Source of the DNA: Pedobacter caeni
GTDB lineage: Bacteria > Bacteroidota > Bacteroidia > Sphingobacteriales > Sphingobacteriaceae
DNA: 64,000 bases
Assembly (NCBI RefSeq): GCF_900129215.1
Contig: NZ_FQUQ01000003.1
Span: forward strand, 1 to 64,000
Direction: 5' to 3'
The translations under genes and the position numbers were made by a program. The notes under the pieces are model-generated. The model did not search any database. It saw only the letters and a list, made by a program, of their open reading frames with translations, and was not told the DNA's origin. Shown here piece by piece: positions 7,768-15,998 of this stretch (within the stretch, counting starts at the first letter, position 1; every line of letters starts with the position of its first letter).

Positions 7768-10227
7768 TTAAAATTTCAAATTTAACGAAAGTAAAAAATT
7801 AGTTCCGGCTTGCGTGAAATAAAAGTTTTGTCTGGTGACATCTCCCATGTAAGCATAGCTATAAGTATAACCGTTGCTTTCATATTTTTTGTTCAGAATG
7901 TTATTAACCAGAAGCCCAAGATTGATGTTTTTAATTCCTTTGATCTGGAAATCATAACCCATTCTGGCATTGTTTACCCAATATGCTTTTAACATTTTGT
8001 GCTCACTTTGGGTATTGTCCATATATTGCTTGCTGATATATTTGCTTTGCAGAGCGGCAGCGAAGCCTTTAAATGGTTTGAAGACCAGCTCTCCTGATAC
8101 GACCGCTGCAGGAGAAAAGGAGATGTCAGGATTGGAATAGTTCGTAACGATTAAATTAGCAGTCCCGTCTTTTTCAGTGTTGGCGATGTAATCCACATAA
8201 TTTTTAATCTTATTCCTGCTAAAGGCTGCATTTGCATTTATTGCAAATTTTGGACTGATGACATACGAACCGTCGAGCTCAATTCCAATCCGGTAACTCT
8301 TGTCTACATTCTGACGGTAGGCGTCTGCATATTCATTTACTTCTCCTGTAAAGATAAGTTGATCTTTATAGAACATTCCGTACACATTCACCCCTACGTT
8401 AAGCCTTTTATCGTTAAAACGGTAACCTGCTTCCAGGTTATTCAATCGCTCTGATTTTGGCGAAGGAATACCTTTTTTCAAAGAGGTAAAATCATCACGG
8501 TTGGGTTCTTTATTACCTATGCTAAAGGAAGTATAGAAATTACTCTGCTGATTCAGGAAGTATGTTGCTCCAATTTTAGGGTTAAAGAAATTATAAGTAT
8601 TGCTGAAATTGATTGGCTCCACATTTTTATCCATACCGCTGATGTCATAGCTTACTCTTCTGTATTGCAGGTCGGCAAAGAGGCTAAGTTGTTCAAGGAG
8701 GCTATAGTTTACTTTGAAATAGGTGTTGAAATCATTTTTGTTTCCTTTACCATCGTAATAATGGTCCGTATTACTCAGGCTCATAGGATACTGGGACCAT
8801 ATTATCTGTCCAAAATGTTTACCTCTGTATTGGTTATAAGCTCCACCAAGAGTGAAGTTTAAGTCAGATTGAGGCTGGTAGTTGAAGGCATAGGTAAGCC
8901 CATAAAAATTATTATCCAGCCAGCGGCGGCGAACGAGATCAGTTTTTTCTTTTAATTCTCCATCTACAACGGTTCCTGGTAATTTATACTTTTTATACTT
9001 ATCCTGTAATTTGGATTCTTCAAAATATCCTTTTCCATCTGTATAATGTAATGCGCCATTGAATGAGAATTGCTCGCTAAACTGCTTGGCATAAATTGCC
9101 TGATAATGGTTTTGGGTATAGTTGTCGGTCTGATCTTTATAGGTAAATGGATTATATGTTCTGTTTCCTGAATTGAGTAGGTTTTCCAGTTGTGATGGCT
9201 CCAGACCTTCATTAGCAGCATAATCTTTCATTCCCTGGACATCTCCTTTTAATCTGGATTCCGGAATACCTCCCCATGCCTGGTAAGTTTTTTCAGTTCC
9301 GCTAAAGACATTCAATCTTAACAATTCATTTTTTCCATAATAAGCTCCTGAGAGGAAATAAGATTTTAAGTTAGAGGCTGCACGATCAATGTATCCGTCA
9401 GATTTTATGCGAGATAGCCGTCCGTCAAAGCTCCACTTATTGTCTATCAGACCTGTTCCCACTTTGAACGTGTTTTTTAAGGTATTGAAAGAGCCGAAGG
9501 TATTGTTAAGTTCCGCATAAGCTTTTTCTGCAGGTGCTGAAGTCTGGATATTTAAACTTCCTCCGAAAGCTCCGGCGCCATTTGTTGAAGTACCCACACC
9601 TCGTTGAATTTGTATGTTCTCTGTAGAAGAAGCAAAATCAGGCATGTTGACCCAAAAGATGCCCTGGCTCTCACTATCGTTATATGGAATCCCATTGATC
9701 GTGACGTTAATCCTGCTGGCGTCGCTTCCTCTGATTCTGATCCCTGTATAACCCACACCAGCTCCTGCATCCGAAGTCACGACCACTCCTGGGGTATTAT
9801 TTAAGATAAAAGGAAGATCTTGCCCGAAATTGTTTTGCTGGATCTCCTCTTTGGTTAAGTTTTTATAGGTTGTCGCAGATTTTTCATTGGCGCGGGTAGC
9901 TCTTACAATCACCTCATCAGCTAGAAATGCAGAAGGAGTTAAGCTGAAATTTACCACCTGATCTGCATTTAAGTTCAGGTTCCTTTCGATAGTCTGATAA
10001 CCAACAAAACTTACAACCAGGGTATAAGTACCCGCACTAAGGTTTGTAAATTGATATTTTCCCTGTGAATCTGCTGTTGCTCCGGACGATTTTCCTTTCA
10101 GGCGGATGGATGCTCCTGGCAATACCTGATTTGATTTTTCGGATACTAATCCGGAAATACTAAACTGTGCCTTTGTTAAAACAGGAAGCAGTAACATAGC
10201 CAATGCTATGGTCATTAATCTTTTCAA
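7768..10227 (-). CDS. TonB-dependent outer-membrane receptor, TPP-riboswitch controlled
   Basis: An 819-residue receptor for active uptake across the outer membrane. In order: signal peptide (about 1-20, ending TKAQ), a CarboxypepD_reg-like domain (about 22-105; GATADSQGKYQFTNL), a plug domain (about 115-225; GVGYTGIRIRGSDASRINV) and a 22-strand-type barrel ending in the terminal Phe of LNLKF. The reading frame begins with TTG at 10227, which supplies the Lys-Arg n-region; an ATG at codon 5 is the alternative. A TPP riboswitch directly upstream implies the ligand is thiamine or a precursor. The role matches the TPP-regulated receptor (Omr1) proposed for Bacteroidota. thiE follows after 5 bp. 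Confidence 0.92.
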   Translation of the reverse strand: MKRLMTIALAMLLLPVLTKAQFSISGLVSEKSNQVLPGASIRLKGKSSGATADSQGKYQFTNLSAGTYTLVVSFVGYQTIERNLNLNADQVVNFSLTPSAFLADEVIVRATRANEKSATTYKNLTKEEIQQNNFGQDLPFILNNTPGVVVTSDAGAGVGYTGIRIRGSDASRINVTINGIPYNDSESQGIFWVNMPDFASSTENIQIQRGVGTSTNGAGAFGGSLNIQTSAPAEKAYAELNNTFGSFNTLKNTFKVGTGLIDNKWSFDGRLSRIKSDGYIDRAASNLKSYFLSGAYYGKNELLRLNVFSGTEKTYQAWGGIPESRLKGDVQGMKDYAANEGLEPSQLENLLNSGNRTYNPFTYKDQTDNYTQNHYQAIYAKQFSEQFSFNGALHYTDGKGYFEESKLQDKYKKYKLPGTVVDGELKEKTDLVRRRWLDNNFYGLTYAFNYQPQSDLNFTLGGAYNQYRGKHFGQIIWSQYPMSLSNTDHYYDGKGNKNDFNTYFKVNYSLLEQLSLFADLQYRRVSYDISGMDKNVEPINFSNTYNFFNPKIGATYFLNQQSNFYTSFSIGNKEPNRDDFTSLKKGIPSPKSERLNNLEAGYRFNDKRLNVGVNVYGMFYKDQLIFTGEVNEYADAYRQNVDKSYRIGIELDGSYVISPKFAINANAAFSRNKIKNYVDYIANTEKDGTANLIVTNYSNPDISFSPAAVVSGELVFKPFKGFAAALQSKYISKQYMDNTQSEHKMLKAYWVNNARMGYDFQIKGIKNINLGLLVNNILNKKYESNGYTYSYAYMGDVTRQNFYFTQAGTNFLLSLNLKF

Positions 10228-10250
10228 TTTTTTGATTTTTAGTTAAACCA

Positions 10251-10273
10251 CTGTAAGTAAGGGGCACTTACAG
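10251..10273 (-). promoter_or_regulatory. Hairpin in the TPP riboswitch expression platform
   Basis: CTGTAAGT (10251-10258) and ACTTACAG (10266-10273) form an 8-bp stem with a 7-nt loop, between the aptamer and the TTG start of the receptor. On the transcript the loop contains GCCCC, which could pair with the GGGG at the 5' edge of the aptamer. No T-run follows, so control of translation initiation seems more likely than termination. The switching model is inference. Confidence 0.45.
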
Positions 10274-10294
10274 CCCAGTTAAACTCCATAACTC

Positions 10295-10404
10295 CAATCC
10301 CTCCGCCGGCATTATCCGGATCAGGTGCATATATCTGTCAGCAGATATAATGGGTATGCTCTCAGCCTGTTTTTGTGTTTTTTACAAAACAAGGCACCCC
10401 TTTT
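10295..10404 (-). promoter_or_regulatory. TPP (THI-box) riboswitch
   Basis: Reading the minus strand from about 10404, the hallmark TPP aptamer elements occur in order: GGGGTGCC, GGCTGAGA, ACCC, ACCTGATCCGGATAATGCC and GCGGAGGGA. They form the THI-box core nearly unchanged. Between the T-loop arm and ACCTGATC a variable P3 hairpin is present (ATATCTGC/GCAGATAT-type pairing). The aptamer lies about 70 nt before the receptor start, so thiamine pyrophosphate should repress the receptor-thiE transcript. Confidence 0.95.
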
Positions 10405-10412
10405 TGATGGGG

Positions 10413-10441
10413 CAAAGGTATTGATAAAAAATGAATAGCAA
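10413..10441 (-). promoter_or_regulatory. Promoter of the TPP riboswitch / receptor / thiE operon
   Basis: On the minus strand a TTG (10441-10439), an 18-bp spacer and a perfect -7 box TACCTTTG (10420-10413) give a predicted start near 10406, at the first bases of the riboswitch. It lies in the gap after the kinase gene, so the riboswitch transcript does not depend on the upstream pnuC-kinase unit. Confidence 0.65.
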
Positions 10442-10456
10442 GAAAAACGGCTTAGA

Positions 10457-10987
10457 TTATGACTTGCTGAGGAAGGAGCCGACTGCTGCAATGGCATTAT
10501 TTAGCCGCTCTTCCTGTCCGTTGATGACGATATAGTTCGCATTTAAACCTTGTAACTCCTGGTGCCATACCTGCATGAAATGTTCTCTTTTATGTGGAAA
10601 ATCACGGAGTGGATCTTCCTGCCATGGAAGGTCAATATCCATCAGCAGGTAGAGGTCGTAAGTATAATTTGGTAAGGCATCCAATACCACTTTTGGTGTT
10701 TCTCCAAAAACTTCATCGCTCCAGATCTTCACTGTGATAAAGGTCGTATCACAAAAGATCAGGTCTTTTTCTGCAATTGCCAGAATTGATTCTTCGAGTG
10801 CGATCTGTCCGTGATACATATTGATTTCGTCCTGTAAATTACAGGGTTCAGTTAGCGCGGCACAGTAATACCTTGCATATTCGGGAACCCAAAGTGTTTT
10901 GTAGTGCCTGGCCAGCTGCTGTGTTATGGTCGATTTTCCTGTGCTTTCAGGTCCGACAATGGCAATTTTCTTAATTTGTTTGTTCAC
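10457..10987 (-). CDS. NadR-like ATP-binding kinase
   Basis: A 176-residue P-loop kinase like the C-terminal ribosylnicotinamide-kinase domain of NadR (AAA_28). Walker A is GPESTGKST at residues 12-20, followed by the typical VPEYARYY and the acidic FCDTT. In NadR this domain phosphorylates nicotinamide riboside brought in by PnuC, trapping it as NMN. It starts with GTG at 10987 and overlaps the end of pnuC by 17 bp, so the two are coupled. There is no NadR repressor or adenylyltransferase domain. Because a TPP-controlled receptor lies next door, phosphorylation of thiamine is a possible alternative function, but nothing in the sequence proves it. Confidence 0.8.
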   Translation of the reverse strand: MNKQIKKIAIVGPESTGKSTITQQLARHYKTLWVPEYARYYCAALTEPCNLQDEINMYHGQIALEESILAIAEKDLIFCDTTFITVKIWSDEVFGETPKVVLDALPNYTYDLYLLMDIDLPWQEDPLRDFPHKREHFMQVWHQELQGLNANYIVINGQEERLNNAIAAVGSFLSKS

Positions 10988-11588
10988 GGTAGGTTTTCCT
11001 CCAGTCTAAATAGCCTTTGATGGCAATGGCCACCAGGAAAGCGTAAAAAACAGCGCTCAGATTTAGGTTTTTATAGATGTATAATGGGATATAACAAAGG
11101 TCAACAATAACCCATAGAATCCAGTTCTGCAGGATTTTTCTGGTTAGCATCAGCTGTGCTACGAAGCTCAATGCTGTACAAAAGCCATCTTCATAAGGAA
11201 CGTTGGTATCGGTATACCTATCAAGGTAAAGACCTAATGCTATGGATAAGGCTAGTACTGCAGCAGAGGCGATCCACCAGCCTTTTGCAGATAAATTGGT
11301 AATTGGCTTATCATCGCTTTGCTTGTTATTGACCCAGAAATACCAGCCATAGAATGCGCTGCAAAGAAAATAGAACTGCAGGGCCATGTCGCCATACATT
11401 TTTGCATCGTAAAATACCCATGCATAGGCTACGACACTAATGATCGAGATCGGCCAGCTGAGTATACTTTCTTTTGTTGCCAGGTAGATACAGATGAATC
11501 CCGAAATGACGCCAAGCCATTCCTGCCATGAAGTATGCTTAAACTGGTCGACTATCAATTGAAAAAAAGTGGATTCAAGAAGTAACAT
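10971..11588 (-). CDS. pnuC: PnuC-family vitamin transporter
   Basis: A 205-residue inner-membrane protein with about 7 hydrophobic segments and PnuC hallmarks: SWPISIISVVAYAWVFYDAK (about 43), FYGWYFW (about 79), and near the C-terminus NWILWVIVDLCYIPLYIYKN. PnuC members carry nicotinamide riboside, riboflavin or thiamine (PnuT) by facilitated diffusion coupled to phosphorylation. The kinase partner suggests nicotinamide riboside, while the adjacent TPP-controlled receptor suggests thiamine. An Asp follows the second Trp of the WxxW segment, where I recall an Asn in NR-type proteins. The ATG at 11588 has a strong promoter 4 nt upstream. Confidence 0.85.
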   Translation of the reverse strand: MLLLESTFFQLIVDQFKHTSWQEWLGVISGFICIYLATKESILSWPISIISVVAYAWVFYDAKMYGDMALQFYFLCSAFYGWYFWVNNKQSDDKPITNLSAKGWWIASAAVLALSIALGLYLDRYTDTNVPYEDGFCTALSFVAQLMLTRKILQNWILWVIVDLCYIPLYIYKNLNLSAVFYAFLVAIAIKGYLDWRKTYREQTN

Positions 11589-11592
11589 GGAC

Positions 11593-11622
11593 CAAAAGTA
11601 GTTATCCTAAAATTATTTGCAA
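11593..11622 (-). promoter_or_regulatory. pnuC promoter, predicted leaderless
   Basis: Minus strand: TTG (11622-11620), a 19-bp spacer, and a perfect -7 box TACTTTTG (11600-11593). Its last base is only 4 nt before the pnuC ATG, so the start site should fall at or beside the start codon. Confidence 0.6.
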
Positions 11623-11667
11623 CATAAACCTTTGTAAAGGTTCTTGATAGGCAGAAGAAAACAGGAT

Positions 11668-11702
11668 AAAAAAATCCGGCAGGGAAATGATTCCTGCCGG
11701 AT
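11668..11702 (-). terminator. Terminator after the lipoprotein gene
   Basis: Ten-base stem ATCCGGCAGG (11674-11683) / CCTGCCGGAT (11693-11702), with a seven-base T tail on the minus strand. It ends the transcript of the lipoprotein gene and insulates pnuC. Confidence 0.85.
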
Positions 11703-11758
11703 AATAAACCAAACAAACTATTTATGAAGATTATCCTCTTAAACGAGGGTTTTTTATA

Positions 11759-12283
11759 CTATTTTGCTGTTTTCGGAGAAGTGCTGAAGCTCAAAGAGAC
11801 TCTGACACTTACATCAGTACTGGTATTGTCTCTCAACACGTATTCCATTCTTATGCGTAGGCTGGTGCCTTTAACATAGTTATCTAAAAAACGTGAATTG
11901 TCTATGTCTAGTACCAGTCCGGGCCCAATATTTTCCTGAACGTCGTTTCTTGACGCTACCATGACCTCCGCGCCTTTATCATTTGCAACAAACAGTTTAA
12001 CTGACTTGAACATGCCCAGGCTTTTGTTCGATGGGTTACTGGCATCAAGTTTCGCGGAGGCAATTCTGATCTCTTTTACATAGTCTGTTCCATTTTGGTT
12101 TCCAAAAACCTGATCAAAGCTTGTTGCGGCAGAGTTGGCAGAAATAATCGTATTACTTTTTGAAGAAGCTGGAATCACTACTGTTGCAGTATAAGGAAAA
12201 GTTGATTTGATTAGAGATTGTACGGTGGCACAACCAGCTAATAGAACGACTAAGGCAATTAATGCAGGAAATATTTTTTTCAT
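11759..12283 (-). CDS. Predicted lipoprotein, function unknown
   Basis: A small exported lipoprotein. The start at 12283 gives a standard lipoprotein signal, MKKIFPALIALVVLLAGC, with lipobox LAGC at residues 15-18. An in-frame ATG 21 bp upstream (12304) would add seven residues before the signal and is less likely. The mature part of about 155 residues is Ser/Thr/Asn-rich with alternating hydrophobic residues, suggesting a beta-sandwich. I recognise no family or catalytic motif. It is a single-gene unit ended by the hairpin at 11668-11702 and faces the divergent gene at 12542. Confidence 0.7.
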   Translation of the reverse strand: MKKIFPALIALVVLLAGCATVQSLIKSTFPYTATVVIPASSKSNTIISANSAATSFDQVFGNQNGTDYVKEIRIASAKLDASNPSNKSLGMFKSVKLFVANDKGAEVMVASRNDVQENIGPGLVLDIDNSRFLDNYVKGTSLRIRMEYVLRDNTSTDVSVRVSLSFSTSPKTAK

Positions 12284-12541
12284 TTGTATGTGTTTTGTTG
12301 TCATTTGTTATCTTGTGTTTTATTTTGAATGAAAGCTGATGCAGCTTATAACGGTATAGAATCTGCAAATGTTGTTCCAAATATTATTAAAAGGAGTTTC
12401 CTTGCATTTTGATATGAACAGACAGAATAGAGGTAGCATCATTTGAATTAAAAAATAAAGGAAGATTTTAAAACTTATTCTGATTCTGTTTGTATTAGAG
12501 GGTGGAAACAATCGATAAACATTAAGGTTAAACTAAAATTG

Positions 12542-12865
12542 ATGGTGATGAAAAAGGCAAGTTTAAATTTCATAGCAGTGTTAGGGCTCTCATTAGGTTT
12601 ATTAGCATTTACTTCTATCCGGGAGGGTGGTATACAGGGAAAGGTTAGTCCCGCAGAAGGCGCTTCTGAGGTATTGGCTGTTGCCGGTACAGATACTTTG
12701 AGAACAGGAATTACCAATGGCAGCTTTACGTTTGGAAAGGTTAAAGCAGGAACTTATACGGTTTGGGTAAAGGCAATTGCGCCTTATAAAGATACTTCTG
12801 TCGCAAATGTTGCGGTTACTGATAGTGCCACAACAGACGTTGGAGAGATTAAATTACTCCAGTAA
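12542..12865 (+). CDS. Small secreted protein with a carboxypeptidase-regulatory-like fold
   Basis: About 107 residues, with an N-terminal hydrophobic signal (MVMKKASLNFIAVLGLSLG) and a mature domain resembling CarboxypepD_reg/SpaA-like beta-sandwiches: GKV near the start, GSFTFGKVKAGTYTVWVKA in the middle and VGEIKL at the end. Such stand-alone domains are common in Bacteroidota surface proteins; the role is unknown. The start could be the ATG at 12542 or the one at 12548, with an in-frame TTG at 12539. A terminator follows at 12882, so it is monocistronic. About 235 bp separate it from the divergent lipoprotein gene; no promoter box there is convincing. Confidence 0.65.
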   Translation: MVMKKASLNFIAVLGLSLGLLAFTSIREGGIQGKVSPAEGASEVLAVAGTDTLRTGITNGSFTFGKVKAGTYTVWVKAIAPYKDTSVANVAVTDSATTDVGEIKLLQ

Positions 12866-12881
12866 TTTATGATGATAAATT

Positions 12882-12918
12882 AAAGGGCTGTCAGTTAATT
12901 CTGACGGCCCTTTTTTAT
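12882..12918 (+). terminator. Terminator after the small secreted protein
   Basis: Stem GGGCTGTCAG / CTGACGGCCC (one G-U pair) flanked by AAA and a run of six T, around the loop TTAATT. Confidence 0.9.
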
Positions 12919-12964
12919 TTGAAGGCTTTTTTAAAAAATACGTTATTTTTAATGTTCAAAAACG

Positions 12965-12994
12965 TAACTTTGCATCCCGACAGAAGAGTCGGGA
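12965..12994 (+). promoter_or_regulatory. carB -7 box and adjoining hairpin
   Basis: TAACTTTG at 12965-12972 is a perfect -7 box. Directly after it TCCCGAC (12975-12981) and GTCGGGA (12988-12994) form a 7-bp hairpin that would lie at the 5' end of a roughly 115-nt carB leader. The -33 region is poor. A 5' stabilising stem is a plausible role. Confidence 0.4.
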
Positions 12995-13097
12995 ATTTCC
13001 ATACTTACCAGCACAGAAAATCTCAAGACTATTCTGGTCTTTTAGAACGCGTTTATTACCAATTTCACTTATATAACTTTAGACTTTTTAAAGCCTT

Positions 13098-15914
13098 ATG
13101 CCTAAAGACACCTCCATACGCTCAGTATTAATTATCGGATCGGGACCTATTATCATTGGTCAAGCCTGTGAATTTGATTATTCAGGATCTCAAGCTGCCC
13201 TATCCTTAAAGGAAGAGGGGATTGAAGTTTCGATCATCAACTCTAATCCTGCAACCATCATGACCGACAAGGTGATTGGGGACCATGTTTACCTGTGGCC
13301 TTTAACGGTAGACTCCATTGAGCAGATTTTAATAGAACGTAAAATCGATGCAGTTCTGCCTACTATGGGCGGACAGACCGCTTTGAACCTTTGTAAAGAG
13401 GCAGAAGAACGTGGTGTCTGGGAAAAATACGGAGTCAGAGTAATCGGGGTAGATGTTGCCGCGATTGAGAAAACCGAAAACAGGGAAGCCTTCCGTCAGT
13501 TAATGATTGATATAGGAGTAGGTGTAGCCCCTTCCAGAATTGCAAACTCTTTCTTAGAAGGTAAAGAAGCAGCTCAGGAAATAGGTTATCCGTTAGTAAT
13601 CCGTCCTTCTTATACCTTAGGAGGTTCAGGCGGAGGCTTTGTGCATAAAAAAGAAGAATTTGACCACGCTTTACAACGCGGGCTTGAAGCTTCTCCAACG
13701 CATGAGGTATTGGTAGAAAAAGCAGTATTGGGATGGAAAGAATACGAATTGGAATTGTTGAGAGACAGCAATGACAACGTGATCATCATCTGCTCAATTG
13801 AAAACTTTGATCCAATGGGAATCCATACCGGAGACTCGATCACAGTAGCTCCGGCAATGACTTTATCAGACCGCTGCTACCAGGATATGCGTAATCAGGC
13901 GATTAAAATGATGCGTGCTATTGGTAACTTCGCAGGAGGCTGTAACGTTCAGTTCTCTGTAAATCCTGATAATGATGACATCATCGCGATTGAGATCAAT
14001 CCGAGGGTATCCCGCTCTTCAGCGTTAGCAAGTAAGGCAACAGGATATCCTATCGCTAAAATTGCTTCTAAGCTAGCCATCGGTTATAACTTAGATGAAA
14101 TTGAAAATCAAATTACAAAAACAACTTCAGCTTACTTCGAGCCTACTTTAGATTATGTGATCGTAAAGGTGCCACGCTGGAACTTTGATAAATTCAAGGG
14201 TGCCAATATGGAACTGGGATTGCAGATGAAATCTGTAGGAGAGGTAATGTCCATCGGTCGCAGTTTCATCGAAGCCTTGCAAAAAGCTTGTCAGAGTTTA
14301 GAAATTGGCAGAGCAGGATTGGGTGCTGATGGTAAACATAACAGAAGCATCGAAGAAATCATGCACGGATTAGAGCACCCAAGCTGGAACCGTCTGTTTT
14401 TAATCAAAGATGCCATGAGTATGGGTGTTCCTTTAGAATCTATCCGCAAAGTAACCAGAATTGATAAATGGTTCCTTGCACAGATTCAGGAGCTTGTACA
14501 TCTGGAAACAGAATTAAAAAGATACTCTCTGACTAACATCCCTAAAGATTTCTTCTTCACGTTGAAACAAAAAGGATTTTCGGATATCCAGATTGCCTAC
14601 CTGTTGGGTAATGTAACGGAAGATGAAGTTTACGAGCGCAGAAAATCTTTAGGCATCAAACGTGTGTACAAAATGGTGGATACGTGTGCTGCTGAATTTG
14701 CTGCACAAACTCCATATTACTACTCAACATTTGAGGAAGAGAACGAATCCACTCCATCTGATAAGAAAAAGGTGATTGTATTGGGTTCAGGCCCTAACCG
14801 TATCGGACAGGGGATTGAGTTTGATTACTCTTGTGTTCATGGTTTACTGGCTGCAAAAGAAAGTGGTTATGAGGCGATCATGATCAACTGTAACCCTGAG
14901 ACGGTCTCTACAGATTTCAATATGGCTGATAAGTTATACTTTGAGCCGGTATTCTGGGAACATGTTCGTGAGATCATCGAATTAGAAAAACCAGAAGGTG
15001 TAATCGTTCAGTTAGGTGGACAGACTGCTTTGAAAATGGCAGAGAAACTTCATGAAAATGGCATTAAGATCATCGGTACTTCTTACAACGATATGGATGT
15101 TGCCGAAGACAGGGGGCGTTTCTCCGATCTTCTTAAAGAATTAGAGATCCCATATCCAAAATATGGTGTTGCAGAAAATGCAGAAGAGGCGATCGTTGTT
15201 GCTCATGAAGTTGGGTACCCGGTATTGGTAAGACCAAGTTATGTATTGGGTGGACAGGGAATGAGCATTGTGATCAATGATGAAGACCTGGAGAAGGCTG
15301 TAGTTAAGCTATTGGGTGATCTTCCGGGAAATCGTGTGCTGATCGATCATTTCTTAGACAGGGCAGAAGAAACGGAATCTGATTCTATCTGTGATGGTGA
15401 AGATGTACATATCATCGGATTAATGGAGCACATTGAGCCTGCAGGTATCCACTCTGGAGATTCTAGTGCCGTATTACCTCCATTCAGCTTATCTGAAAAG
15501 GTAATGAACGACATGGAAGCCTACTCTAGGAAAATCGCAAAAGCATTAAATGTAATTGGATTACTGAATATACAATTTGCTGTAAAAGACGAGAAGGTGT
15601 ATGTAATCGAAGCGAATCCAAGAGCTTCCAGGACCGTTCCTTTCATTGCTAAGGCTTATGATGTCCCTTACATTAATATTGCTGCTAAAGTAATGCTGGG
15701 TGTAAATAAACTGAAAGACTTCAGCATCGTAAGAAAGCTGGAAGGCTATGCAATCAAAGAACCTGTATTCTCTTTTGATAAATTCCCTGAAGTAGCAAAG
15801 GAATTAGGTCCGGAGATGAAGTCTACAGGTGAGGCCATCAGATTTATTAAAAATCTGGAAGATCCTTACTTCAGAAAATTATACAAAGACAAATCGATGT
15901 ACTTATCGAAGTAA
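13098..15914 (+). CDS. carB: Carbamoyl-phosphate synthase large subunit, short form
   Basis: CarB makes carbamoyl phosphate from bicarbonate, two ATP and ammonia channelled from CarA, for pyrimidine and arginine synthesis. Two homologous ATP-grasp halves are visible: the first begins with VLIIGSGPIIIGQACEFDYS (residue about 10), and the second with IVLGSGPNRIGQGIEFDYSC (about 560). At 938 residues the protein ends just after the second synthetase domain. The C-terminal MGS-like allosteric domain of about 130 residues, which binds UMP and ornithine in E. coli (1073 residues), is absent. The stop is followed by a clean terminator, so this is the natural end and not a frameshift. carA is not in the window. 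Confidence 0.95.
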   Translation: MPKDTSIRSVLIIGSGPIIIGQACEFDYSGSQAALSLKEEGIEVSIINSNPATIMTDKVIGDHVYLWPLTVDSIEQILIERKIDAVLPTMGGQTALNLCKEAEERGVWEKYGVRVIGVDVAAIEKTENREAFRQLMIDIGVGVAPSRIANSFLEGKEAAQEIGYPLVIRPSYTLGGSGGGFVHKKEEFDHALQRGLEASPTHEVLVEKAVLGWKEYELELLRDSNDNVIIICSIENFDPMGIHTGDSITVAPAMTLSDRCYQDMRNQAIKMMRAIGNFAGGCNVQFSVNPDNDDIIAIEINPRVSRSSALASKATGYPIAKIASKLAIGYNLDEIENQITKTTSAYFEPTLDYVIVKVPRWNFDKFKGANMELGLQMKSVGEVMSIGRSFIEALQKACQSLEIGRAGLGADGKHNRSIEEIMHGLEHPSWNRLFLIKDAMSMGVPLESIRKVTRIDKWFLAQIQELVHLETELKRYSLTNIPKDFFFTLKQKGFSDIQIAYLLGNVTEDEVYERRKSLGIKRVYKMVDTCAAEFAAQTPYYYSTFEEENESTPSDKKKVIVLGSGPNRIGQGIEFDYSCVHGLLAAKESGYEAIMINCNPETVSTDFNMADKLYFEPVFWEHVREIIELEKPEGVIVQLGGQTALKMAEKLHENGIKIIGTSYNDMDVAEDRGRFSDLLKELEIPYPKYGVAENAEEAIVVAHEVGYPVLVRPSYVLGGQGMSIVINDEDLEKAVVKLLGDLPGNRVLIDHFLDRAEETESDSICDGEDVHIIGLMEHIEPAGIHSGDSSAVLPPFSLSEKVMNDMEAYSRKIAKALNVIGLLNIQFAVKDEKVYVIEANPRASRTVPFIAKAYDVPYINIAAKVMLGVNKLKDFSIVRKLEGYAIKEPVFSFDKFPEVAKELGPEMKSTGEAIRFIKNLEDPYFRKLYKDKSMYLSK

Positions 15915-15930
15915 AATATAGAAGTAAAAT

Positions 15931-15960
15931 AAAAAGGTCCCTTTTCGGGACCTTTTTATT
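15931..15960 (+). terminator. Terminator after carB (bidirectional)
   Basis: Eleven-base perfect stem AAAAAGGTCCC (15931-15941) / GGGACCTTTTT (15947-15957). A/T runs on both sides let it serve carB and the convergent DUF3137 gene. Confidence 0.9.
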
Positions 15961-15998
15961 TTAGAACAATTTGAAAGTTTATTCGAGACCTGTATTCT

